A DNA stretch of 64,000 nt. Origin: Paracoccus sulfuroxidans. GTDB lineage: Bacteria; Pseudomonadota; Alphaproteobacteria; Rhodobacterales; Rhodobacteraceae. Both the position numbers and the translations under genes were made by a program. The stretch covers positions 1-64,000 of the forward strand of contig NZ_VLKU01000002.1 in assembly GCF_007830335.1 (NCBI RefSeq). The letters run 5' to 3'. Position 1 is the first letter of the stretch. Each line of letters begins with the position of its first letter. Positions 46,661-53,903 of this stretch are shown here, piece after piece. A model generated the notes under the pieces. That model saw only the letters and a list, made by a program, of their open reading frames with translations, was not told where the DNA came from and ran no database searches.

Positions 46661-46696
46661 AAAAGGGCGTCGGAAATCTCCGGCGCCCTTTTTCTT
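46661..46696 (+). terminator. Intrinsic terminator between the DsbA-like gene and ispG
   Basis: AAGGGCGTCGGA and TCCGGCGCCCTT pair (one wobble) around AATC and are followed by TTTCTTT on the plus strand. A-rich bases on the other side allow bidirectional use for the convergent ispG. Confidence 0.88.
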
Positions 46697-46712
46697 TGCG
46701 ATCTGGACCGTG

Positions 46713-47840
46713 CTATTCGGCGGCCTCGGCCGCCGCCTCGGCCTCAAGCCGGGCCGCGCGCTCCTCGACCAGACCGACGATATGGTCGATCATCTGGTCA
46801 TTGGTCATCTTGTGATCCTGCTTGCCCGCCAGATAGACCATGCCCGCGCCCGCGCCGCCACCGGTGAAGCCGATGTCGGTCATCAGCGCCTCGCCCGGGC
46901 CGTTCACCACGCAGCCGATGATCGAGAGGCTCATCGGTGTCTTGATGTGCTCAAGCCGCTGCTCCAGCGCCTCAACCGTCTTGATGACGTCGAAACCCTG
47001 ACGCGCGCAGCTGGGGCAGGAAATGATCTGGACGCCGCGCGTGCGCAGGCCCAGCGACTTCAGGATCTCGAATCCGACCTTCACCTCTTCGACCGGATCG
47101 GCGGACAGGCTGACGCGAATCGTGTCGCCAATCCCCATCCACAGCAGGTTTCCAAGGCCGATGGCCGATTTGACCGTGCCCGACACCAGACCACCGGCCT
47201 CGGTGATGCCCAGATGGATCGGCGCATCCGTCGCCTCGGCCAGTTGCTGATAGGCGGCGGCGGCCAGGAACACGTCCGAGGCCTTCACGCTGATCTTGAA
47301 TTCGTGGAAGTCGTTGTCCTGCAGCAGCTTGATGTGATCGAGCCCGGATTCCACCATCGCATCGGGGCAAGGCTCGCCATATTTCTCCAGCAGGTGCTTT
47401 TCCAGGCTGCCCGCGTTCACGCCGATGCGGATCGAACAGCCGTGGTCGCGCGCGGCCTTGATGACCTCGCGCACGCGGGCGGCGTCGCCGATATTGCCGG
47501 GGTTGATGCGCAGGCAGGCGGCGCCCGCCTCGGCGGCCTCGATGGCGCGTTTGTAATGGAAATGGATGTCAGCGACGATCGGCACCGGGCTTTCACGGCA
47601 GATCTCGCGCAGCGCCCGGGTCGAGGCCTCATCCGGGGTCGAAACCCGCACGATATCCGCGCCCACATCGGCCGCGCGGATGATCTGGTCCAGCGTCGCG
47701 CGCACGTCGCTGGTGTCGGTATTGGTCATCGTCTGGACGCTGATGGGGGCATCGCCGCCCACCGGGATGCGGCCCACCATGATCTGGCGCGACTTGCGCC
47801 GGTCGATGTTGCGCCAGGGTCGAATGGGGTTATGCGACAT
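46713..47840 (-). CDS. ispG: 4-hydroxy-3-methylbut-2-enyl diphosphate synthase
   Basis: The 375-residue iron-sulfur enzyme of the MEP isoprenoid pathway reduces MEcPP to HMBPP. Its TIM barrel is at the N-terminus ([19 protein letters not shown]). Cluster ligands are Cys in [11 protein letters not shown] and [11 protein letters not shown] Glu/Ala-rich tail of about 15 residues ends the protein. The rodZ-like gene ends 117 bases upstream, a common neighbour in this family of bacteria. Confidence 0.96.
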   Translation of the reverse strand: MSHNPIRPWRNIDRRKSRQIMVGRIPVGGDAPISVQTMTNTDTSDVRATLDQIIRAADVGADIVRVSTPDEASTRALREICRESPVPIVADIHFHYKRAIEAAEAGAACLRINPGNIGDAARVREVIKAARDHGCSIRIGVNAGSLEKHLLEKYGEPCPDAMVESGLDHIKLLQDNDFHEFKISVKASDVFLAAAAYQQLAEATDAPIHLGITEAGGLVSGTVKSAIGLGNLLWMGIGDTIRVSLSADPVEEVKVGFEILKSLGLRTRGVQIISCPSCARQGFDVIKTVEALEQRLEHIKTPMSLSIIGCVVNGPGEALMTDIGFTGGGAGAGMVYLAGKQDHKMTNDQMIDHIVGLVEERAARLEAEAAAEAAE

Positions 47841-47956
47841 GGCCGCTGCCTTTTGCTGCGAGGGTCCGAAATCTGCCTGACAGATAGAACCTCACCCCGA
47901 AAGGGGCAAGCCATATGCCCCTTTTGACGGGCGATCTGCCGCAGGCGTGAACGCCC

Positions 47957-49267
47957 TCAGTCCTGCTGGGTCGCCAGCGGATCCTGAACCGCGCCCGGCT
48001 GGCGCAGATGCTGGGCCGAGGCCAGCGCGATCATCTCGGCCAGTTCCGGGTCCTTCGCTGGATCGGCGAAGGCATAGGCCGTGGTCAGCGAATTCGCCGA
48101 AAGCTCGACATTCTTCACGACCTTCGCACCCGGAGCCGCCGGACCATAGGTCTGGCCGTTGACGGCGAAATAGACCCCGCCCGAGTTGCCCGCGCGCAGG
48201 ATTGGCGGGGCTTCCAGCTTCGGCAGGGCAAAACGCTCTCCCGCGTCCATGGTCTTTTCCAGAAGCACCGTGCCATCGGCCGAGGTGACGCGGACCCAGG
48301 CCGGGCGAACGGCCAGAATCTCGACCTCGGGGGCATCGGGGGCGACAGTGCGGACAGCCGCCTGCTCGGCCGGGATGCCCGGGCCCATGGCAACCTCAAG
48401 GTTCGGCGCGGCGGGGACCATACCCGCAGCAACGCTCTGCGCGACATTCATGCCATCTGGCGTGGCCGGGTTTTGCGCCTGAACCACGGCGGTCGCAGCA
48501 GCGCCCGGCGCGGCGGAATTCGTCAGGCCGGGGTCGATGGCGGCGATGGGGCCATCGCGCGCGATCAGCACCGGCACCTCAAGTGCCTGCGGGCGATAGG
48601 TGCGGTCAATGCCTTCGGGGCGCGGCAGGTTGATCTGCGCGGTCTCGACCGTTTCAGGCTCGGCGGCCTCTTGCACCGGATCCAGCGAGGCGACGACGCC
48701 CGGCGTCTGTTCGCCCGGGGTCAGGCTGACCTTCTGAACCTCTTGCAGGACGGTCCAGCCGCCATAGCCCAGACCGCAGGCCAGCATCACCATGACCAGC
48801 ACCGAGCCGATGGCCCGAGGCTCGATCGAAGACCAGAAGCTTTCCTGCTTGGGAAGGAAGATGGCATGGGGGTTGGCCAGCGCCTCGACCGGGTCGGAGG
48901 GGCGACGCTGCGGCTTCGGCCCCGAGGCAGCAGGCGCCATGCCATGCGTCGGCTGGAAGCCCGATTCCTGACAGAAGCGGCGGAAGGTCCAGTCCGAATC
49001 CATCCCCAGATAACGGGCATAGGAGCGCACATAGCCGGCAATGAAACTGGGCGTGTCGAAAGCCGAAATATCGGCATTCTCGATGGCGGCAACATAAGAG
49101 GCACGGATGCGCAATTCGCGCTGAACGTCCAGCAACGACTTGCCCATGGTTGCGCGCTCGCCCCGCATGAGGTCGCCCAACCGGAAATCCGGATCGTCAA
49201 ACCCCGGAGGAAGCCCCGTAGGCTCATCCTGCGGTTGCGCCGGGGTATTTCCCCTCAGCCCGATCAT
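47957..49267 (-). CDS. RodZ-like helix-turn-helix membrane protein (DUF4115)
   Basis: The 436-residue protein has a cytoplasmic Cro/C1-type helix-turn-helix (about 32-100; GERATMGKSLLDVQRELRIRASYVAAIEN), one membrane helix (about 155-178), a long Pro/Ala-rich periplasmic linker and a C-terminal DUF4115 beta domain (VRPAWVRVTSADGTVLLEKTMDAGE). This is RodZ architecture: RodZ links MreB to the envelope. The gene is followed by ispG. It may also act as a transcription regulator; sequence alone does not decide. Confidence 0.9.
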   Translation of the reverse strand: MIGLRGNTPAQPQDEPTGLPPGFDDPDFRLGDLMRGERATMGKSLLDVQRELRIRASYVAAIENADISAFDTPSFIAGYVRSYARYLGMDSDWTFRRFCQESGFQPTHGMAPAASGPKPQRRPSDPVEALANPHAIFLPKQESFWSSIEPRAIGSVLVMVMLACGLGYGGWTVLQEVQKVSLTPGEQTPGVVASLDPVQEAAEPETVETAQINLPRPEGIDRTYRPQALEVPVLIARDGPIAAIDPGLTNSAAPGAAATAVVQAQNPATPDGMNVAQSVAAGMVPAAPNLEVAMGPGIPAEQAAVRTVAPDAPEVEILAVRPAWVRVTSADGTVLLEKTMDAGERFALPKLEAPPILRAGNSGGVYFAVNGQTYGPAAPGAKVVKNVELSANSLTTAYAFADPAKDPELAEMIALASAQHLRQPGAVQDPLATQQD

Positions 49268-49288
49268 AGTGCCTGCCCCATACCTAAC

Positions 49289-49316
49289 TGCGAGTCCCCG
49301 AATCGGAAGACTCGCA
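49289..49316. terminator. Hairpin between hemA and the rodZ-like gene
   Basis: TGCGAGTC (49289-49296) and GACTCGCA (49309-49316) pair around a 12-base loop. No T-run follows on the minus strand. It could end the hemA transcript or form a leader element of the rodZ-like gene. Confidence 0.4.
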
Positions 49317-49372
49317 CAAGCTCTTTAATCTTAGGTTATCACGCCTGCGAGAGCGTTAAACCCAGAAACTTG

Positions 49373-50602
49373 TTATGCGACGCAGGTATGCCGGTTCAAC
49401 TTGCATTGTGACCACAGGTCATCCATCGCGTGAACCAATTGATCGATCTGCTTCGGATCATGCACCGGAGAGGGCGTGAACCGCAGGCGTTCCGTACCGC
49501 GCGGTACAGTCGGGAAGTTGATCGGCTGCACATAGATGCCGAACTCTGCCAGCAGCATATCCGACAGCGCCTTGCAGTGAACCGGATGGCCGACATGGAC
49601 CGGCACGATATGGCTGCCGTGGTCGATGATCGGCATGCCCAGACCGCGCAGGCGCATCTTCAGGATGCGCGCGTGCAGTTGCTGCTTGTCGCGCAGCTCC
49701 TGCCCGTCCGAGGTTTTCAGGAAGGCGATGGCCGCAGCCGCACCCGCCGCCACCGAAGGCGGGATCGAAGTGGTGAAGATGAAGCCCGGCGCATAGGAAC
49801 GGATCGCGTCCATCATCTTGGCCGTACCGGCGATATAGCCGCCGAACACGCCGAAAGCCTTGCCCAGCGTGCCGTTGAAAATGTCGATGCGCCCCGTCAG
49901 GCCGTCACGTTCGGCCACGCCACCGCCGCGCGGGCCGTACATGCCGACCGCGTGCACCTCATCCAGATAGGTCAGGGCGTTGAATTCATCGGCCAGATCG
50001 CAGATCGCCTCGATGGGGCCGAAATCGCCGTCCATCGAATAGATCGATTCGAAGGCGATCAGCTTCGGCGCGGCAGGGTCGTCCGCCGCCAGAAGCTCAC
50101 GCAGGTGCTGGATGTCATTGTGGCGGAAGATCCGCTTCGGGCCGTCGAACCGCTTGATCCCCTCGATCATCGAGGCGTGGTTCAGCTGGTCGGAATAGAT
50201 GATGAGGCCGGGGAACAGCTTGCGCAGCGTTGAAAGCGTTGCGTCATTGGCGTTATAGGCGCTGGAGAAGACCAGCGCGGCCTCCTGCCCATGCAGATCC
50301 GCCAGCTCGACCTCAAGCCGCTTGTGATAGACCGTGGTCCCCGAGATGTTGCGCGTCCCGCCCGAGCCCGCGCCGGTCGCGTCCAGCGCCTCATGCATCG
50401 CCTTCAGGACGACGGGATGCTGGCCCATGCCAAGGTAGTCGTTGCCGCACCAGACGGTGATCTCGGTCTCGGAGCCATCGGGACGAGTCCAGATCGCCTG
50501 AGGGTAAGCCCCTTTCCGACGCTCGATATCGATGAAGGTGCGGTAACGCCCTTCTTCATGGAGCTTGCCAATAGCCTGATCCAGGGCGGCTGAGTAGTCC
50601 AT
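49373..50602 (-). CDS. hemA: 5-aminolevulinate synthase
   Basis: The 409-residue PLP enzyme makes 5-aminolevulinate from glycine and succinyl-CoA, the first step of heme synthesis in alphaproteobacteria. Motifs are [18 protein letters not shown], a PLP-binding [11 protein letters not shown] and the Schiff-base Lys248 in [13 protein letters not shown]. The start at 50602 matches the family N-terminus [11 protein letters not shown] and has an AAGGGA site; in-frame ATGs further upstream are not homologous. Confidence 0.97.
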   Translation of the reverse strand: MDYSAALDQAIGKLHEEGRYRTFIDIERRKGAYPQAIWTRPDGSETEITVWCGNDYLGMGQHPVVLKAMHEALDATGAGSGGTRNISGTTVYHKRLEVELADLHGQEAALVFSSAYNANDATLSTLRKLFPGLIIYSDQLNHASMIEGIKRFDGPKRIFRHNDIQHLRELLAADDPAAPKLIAFESIYSMDGDFGPIEAICDLADEFNALTYLDEVHAVGMYGPRGGGVAERDGLTGRIDIFNGTLGKAFGVFGGYIAGTAKMMDAIRSYAPGFIFTTSIPPSVAAGAAAAIAFLKTSDGQELRDKQQLHARILKMRLRGLGMPIIDHGSHIVPVHVGHPVHCKALSDMLLAEFGIYVQPINFPTVPRGTERLRFTPSPVHDPKQIDQLVHAMDDLWSQCKLNRHTCVA

Positions 50603-50776
50603 GGCTGATCCCTTGCCTTGCTTGTATTCGCTCGCTTGGAGGATCATGGTCAGATCCCGCGGGTCTATCTTCATTACGGGTCGTGGCACAAAAAAGACAG
50701 TGTTAAAATGTCGCATCCCGACCAAGGGTGCATGCGTTTTATCCGACGAATTCAATCAGAAAAGGATGAGAACAAG

Positions 50777-52153
50777 ATGGCGGAACTGGACAAGGTGCTT
50801 GCGCAGCTGGACGCGAACCTGCCGCAGGCGCTGGACAGGCTCATGGAGTTCTTGCGTATTCCCTCGGTCTCGACCGATCCCGCGCATAAGGGGGACGTGC
50901 GGCAGGCGGCGGTCTGGCTGTGCGATCAGTTGCAGGAACTGGGCTTTGACGCCTCGATCCGCGACACCGAGGGGCATCCGATGATCGTGGCGCATTCCGC
51001 ACCCGGCGGCAGCCGCCCGATCCTGTTCTATGGCCATTACGACGTCCAGCCGGTTGATCCGCTGGAGCTGTGGAACACGCCCCCGTTCGAGCCCCGGATC
51101 GAGGACACGCCCGACGGCCAGGTGATCCGCGCGCGCGGCGCGTCCGATGACAAAGGCCAGCTGATGACCTTTGTCGAAACTTTCCGCGCCTGGCGCGACG
51201 TCCATGGCGCGCTGCCGCCCGGTCTGGTCCTACTGTTCGAGGGCGAGGAGGAATCCGGCTCTCCCAGCCTGCGGCCGTTCCTGCATGAGAACGCCGAAGA
51301 GCTGAAGGCCAGCATCGCGATGATCTGCGACACCAGCATGTATGCGGATGGCCGCCCAGCCATCACCACGCAGCTGCGGGGCCTGGTGGGCGAGGAAATC
51401 ACCCTGCGCGCCGCTGACCGCGACCTGCATTCTGGCAGCTTCGGCGGGCTGGCCGCGAACCCCATCCAGGTGCTGGTGAACGCGCTTTCATCGATCAAGG
51501 ATGCCGATGGCCGCGTCACCCTGCCCGGCTTCTATGATGGCGTCGAAGACCTGACGAATGAGCTGCGCGCCGATTGGGAGGACCTGCGCTTTGACGCGGC
51601 AGAGTTCCTGTCGCGCGTGGGCCTTGGCCAGCCCATCGGCGAACGCGGCCGCACCGCGCTGGAGATGGTCTGGAACCGCCCGACCTTCGAGATCAACGGC
51701 ATCACCGGCGGCTATACCGGCGACGGCTTCAAGACCGTGCTGCCCGGAGAGGCGCGCGCCAAGGTCAGCTTCCGCCTGACCGGCACCCAGAACCCCGAGC
51801 GCATTCGTGACGCCTTCCGCGCCCATATCGAAAGCCATGTGCCCGCCGATTGCTCGGTCAGCTTCGCCTCGCATGGGGCAAGCCCGGCCAGCCGCATGGA
51901 CATCAGCGACCCGGCCTTCGCGGCGGCGAAAGCCGCGCTCGGGGCGGAATGGGGGCGTGAGGCGGCCTATATCGGCGCGGGTGGCTCGATCCCGATTGCG
52001 GGGGATTTCAAGGAAATCCTCGGCATGGATTCGATGCTGATCGGCTTTGCCAAGGATGACGACCGCATCCATTCGCCGAACGAGAAATACAATGTCGAAA
52101 GCTTCTCGAAAGGCATGCACAGCTGGGCGCGCATCCTTGACGCGCTGAGCTGA
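50777..52153 (+). CDS. M20-family dipeptidase
   Basis: The 458-residue zinc peptidase has metal and catalytic motifs LFYGHYDVQPVDP (first His, Asp), RGASDDKGQ, LLFEGEEESGSPSL (catalytic Glu) and, near the end, IPIAGDFKEILG and DDRIHSPNEK (last His). An inserted dimerisation domain lies in the middle. Closest are ArgE/DapE/CPG2-type dipeptidases. The start at 50777 has AAAGGATGAG upstream. It is divergent from hemA. Confidence 0.92.
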   Translation: MAELDKVLAQLDANLPQALDRLMEFLRIPSVSTDPAHKGDVRQAAVWLCDQLQELGFDASIRDTEGHPMIVAHSAPGGSRPILFYGHYDVQPVDPLELWNTPPFEPRIEDTPDGQVIRARGASDDKGQLMTFVETFRAWRDVHGALPPGLVLLFEGEEESGSPSLRPFLHENAEELKASIAMICDTSMYADGRPAITTQLRGLVGEEITLRAADRDLHSGSFGGLAANPIQVLVNALSSIKDADGRVTLPGFYDGVEDLTNELRADWEDLRFDAAEFLSRVGLGQPIGERGRTALEMVWNRPTFEINGITGGYTGDGFKTVLPGEARAKVSFRLTGTQNPERIRDAFRAHIESHVPADCSVSFASHGASPASRMDISDPAFAAAKAALGAEWGREAAYIGAGGSIPIAGDFKEILGMDSMLIGFAKDDDRIHSPNEKYNVESFSKGMHSWARILDALS

Positions 52154-52170
52154 CAGCCGATACGGCAATG

Positions 52171-52199
52171 AAAAAGGGCGCCCGAGGGCGCCCTTTTTT
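52171..52199. terminator. Bidirectional intrinsic terminator
   Basis: GGGCGCC and GGCGCCC pair around CGAG, with AAAAA before and TTTTTT after, serving the convergent M20 peptidase and carD genes. Confidence 0.92.
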
Positions 52200-52215
52200 G
52201 AACTCTGGCAGGCAA

Positions 52216-52725
52216 TCAGGCCGCGCGGGCGATCAGAACCGATTCCACCTTCTTTTGCGCACCGGCCTCATCCAGACCGCCAACCGCCGCCACTTCGCGG
52301 GTCAGGCGATCCAGCGCGGCTTCATACAGCTGACGCTCGGAATAGGACTGCTCGCGCTGGTCGTCGCTGCGATGCAGGTCGCGGACAACCTCGGCAATCG
52401 ACATCAGATCGCCGGAATGGATCTTCTGCTCATATTCCTGCGCACGGCGCGACCACATCGCGCGCTTCACGCGGGCCTTGCCCTTCAGCGTCTCAAGCGC
52501 ACGGTCGACCAGATCGGGCGAGGACAGGCCACGCATGCCGATTTCGCTGGCGCGGGCGGTGGGCACGCGAAGGGTCATCTTGTCCTTCTCGAACGAGATC
52601 ACGAACATTTCGAGGCGCAGCCCGGCGACCTCTTGCTCTTCGATCGAAACGATGCGACCCACGCCATGCGTGGGGTAAACGACGAAATCATCAGGACGGA
52701 ACTCGGACTTCTTGGCTTTCGACAT
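52216..52725 (-). CDS. carD: CarD-family transcription regulator
   Basis: The 169-residue protein has the N-terminal CarD/TRCF RNA-polymerase-interaction Tudor-like domain (about 10-70; DDFVVYPTHGVGRIVSIEEQEV) and an all-helical C-terminal DNA-binding domain (RALETLKGKARVKRAMWSRRAQEYEQK, with the conserved Trp). CarD binds the beta subunit and stabilises open promoter complexes, often at rRNA and stress genes. A 410-base gap upstream separates it from fdxA. Confidence 0.95.
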   Translation of the reverse strand: MSKAKKSEFRPDDFVVYPTHGVGRIVSIEEQEVAGLRLEMFVISFEKDKMTLRVPTARASEIGMRGLSSPDLVDRALETLKGKARVKRAMWSRRAQEYEQKIHSGDLMSIAEVVRDLHRSDDQREQSYSERQLYEAALDRLTREVAAVGGLDEAGAQKKVESVLIARAA

Positions 52726-52973
52726 CGGGCTTCCTTCTCAGTAACGCCATTTGACCGGCGCAAACGGCCCTAAGGAGAGACCACCCCTCCTTGGACCTGA
52801 ATTTTGGTTCATGACACCTTGACCCGGCAGAAGGTCAAAGGACGAAGCAGCTCCTCTCTCGCACAGCGAGAACAGCGCGCCGACAAGGCGCGCGAACAAT
52901 CATGACAGGAATGTATCACAAAAAAGGGCTTCGCGAAAGCTTCTCGCGGCGGTGCAGCACAAGCGCCGGACAG

Positions 52974-52997
52974 CATGTTTTATTCATTCAAAACATG
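52974..52997. repeat. Perfect inverted repeat in the carD-fdxA gap
   Basis: CATGTTTT (52974-52981) and AAAACATG (52990-52997) are separated by eight bases (ATTCATTC). It is AT-rich in a GC-rich genome and could be a regulator site or RNA hairpin. Confidence 0.55.
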
Positions 52998-53085
52998 GCT
53001 TTGAGAAAATCATGCCTGCCCGCACCCGGCATGACAGACCGAATCAGTGCTTTCGCAGCAAGGTTGCACCAGGCCGCAAAACAGC

Positions 53086-53113
53086 AAAAAGCGCGCCGGA
53101 GAACAGGGCGCGC
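53086..53113 (-). terminator. Intrinsic terminator of fdxA
   Basis: On the minus strand GCGCGCC and GGCGCGC pair around nine bases and are followed by TTTTTGC, 23 bases past the fdxA stop. Confidence 0.82.
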
Positions 53114-53135
53114 CTTAGCACTTTCCAGCCAGCGA

Positions 53136-53474
53136 TCAATCGCCTTCGCCGGGCGCTTCCGAGAAGTATTTCTCAAGCTTGCCGGGCTGGCCGTCCATTT
53201 CCTCATAGCCGGGCATCGGGTCTTTCTTGCGGGTGATCACCGGCCAGGATTCCGAATATTTCCGGTTGAACTCGACCCATTTGTCCATATCCGGCTCGGT
53301 ATCCGGGCGGATGGCATCGGCGGGGCATTCGGGTTCACAGACGCCGCAGTCGATGCATTCATCGGGGTGAATGACCAACGTGTTCTCACCCTCATAGAAA
53401 CAGTCGACGGGACACACCTCCACGCAGTCGGTGTATTTGCACATGATGCAGTTTTCGGTGACAACATAAGTCAT
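53136..53474 (-). CDS. fdxA: Seven-iron ferredoxin FdxA
   Basis: The 112-residue protein matches the 7Fe ferredoxin family. Cys9, Cys17 and Cys21 (spacing x7, x3) fit a [3Fe-4S] cluster; Cys12 and Cys25 are extra. Cys40, Cys43, Cys46 and Cys50 form the [12 protein letters not shown] [4Fe-4S] site. A C-terminal extension ends with the SEAPGEGD tail. The start at 53474 gives MTYVVTENC; an upstream ATG at 53531 is not homologous. A terminator upstream means it has its own promoter. Confidence 0.95.
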   Translation of the reverse strand: MTYVVTENCIMCKYTDCVEVCPVDCFYEGENTLVIHPDECIDCGVCEPECPADAIRPDTEPDMDKWVEFNRKYSESWPVITRKKDPMPGYEEMDGQPGKLEKYFSEAPGEGD

Positions 53475-53546
53475 GGCGCGCGTTCCTGTTTCCTGTGGCG
53501 CTAGATACGCCCGGCGGCCATCGGGTTTCAAGTCCGCTAAAGGATG

Positions 53547-53566
53547 AAAAAACGCCGCATGGCGGC
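53547..53566 (-). terminator. Intrinsic terminator of the helicase/S4 operon
   Basis: On the minus strand GCCGC, a CAT loop and GCGGC are followed by GTTTTTT. It separates the S4 gene (stop at 53625) from fdxA. Confidence 0.8.
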
Positions 53567-53624
53567 AAGGGGCGTTCGGGGAACGGGGTCCCTCACGCAG
53601 CCAGCCCGGTGGAATTCTGTTCGC

Positions 53625-53903
53625 CTAGCCGTCCAGCTCATCATAAAGCAGCGCCGCTTCGCTGGCCGGTCCGCGCCGCTCGCCCATTGCCCGGACGCGC
53701 AGAACCCGCACCCGGCCATGCGCCGAGACGGTAACGGTGTCGCCTTCGCGCACGACATGGGCAGGTTTGCGGCAGGGGTTGCCGTTCAGCCGCACCCCGC
53801 CCGAGGAGATCGCCTCGGCCGCGATGGTGCGGGTCTTGAACAGGCGGGCATGATGCAGCCAGCGGTCAAGCCGCAGGCTGTCATCGGTGCTGGTATCGCT
53901 CAC
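53625..53903 (-). CDS. Small S4-domain RNA-binding protein (Hsp15-like)
   Basis: The 92-residue protein is almost entirely one S4 domain: LRLDRWLHHARLFKTRTIAAE, then SGGVRLNGNPCRKPAHVV and EGDTVTV. The family (Hsp15/HslR) binds stalled 50S ribosomes with tRNA-linked peptide. It overlaps the SUV3-like helicase gene by four bases, so it is translationally coupled to it, suggesting a shared RNA role. This pairing is common in alphaproteobacteria as I recall. Confidence 0.9.
   Translation of the reverse strand: MSDTSTDDSLRLDRWLHHARLFKTRTIAAEAISSGGVRLNGNPCRKPAHVVREGDTVTVSAHGRVRVLRVRAMGERRGPASEAALLYDELDG

Larger units (their letters stand above)
52726..53135. other. 410-bp intergenic region between carD and fdxA
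   Basis: No gene is evident. The region holds the presumed carD promoter, a perfect inverted repeat at 52974-52997, and the fdxA terminator at 53086-53113. Other stretches contain short GC-rich pairs (GCGCGCC with GGCGCGC near 52876-52900) but no recognisable RNA. The low GC of 52900-53010 relative to its surroundings is visible. Confidence 0.6.

Noticed and set aside
50603..50776. FNR-type box controlling hemA
   Set aside because: No TTGAT-N4-ATCAA-like sequence was found in the divergent region.
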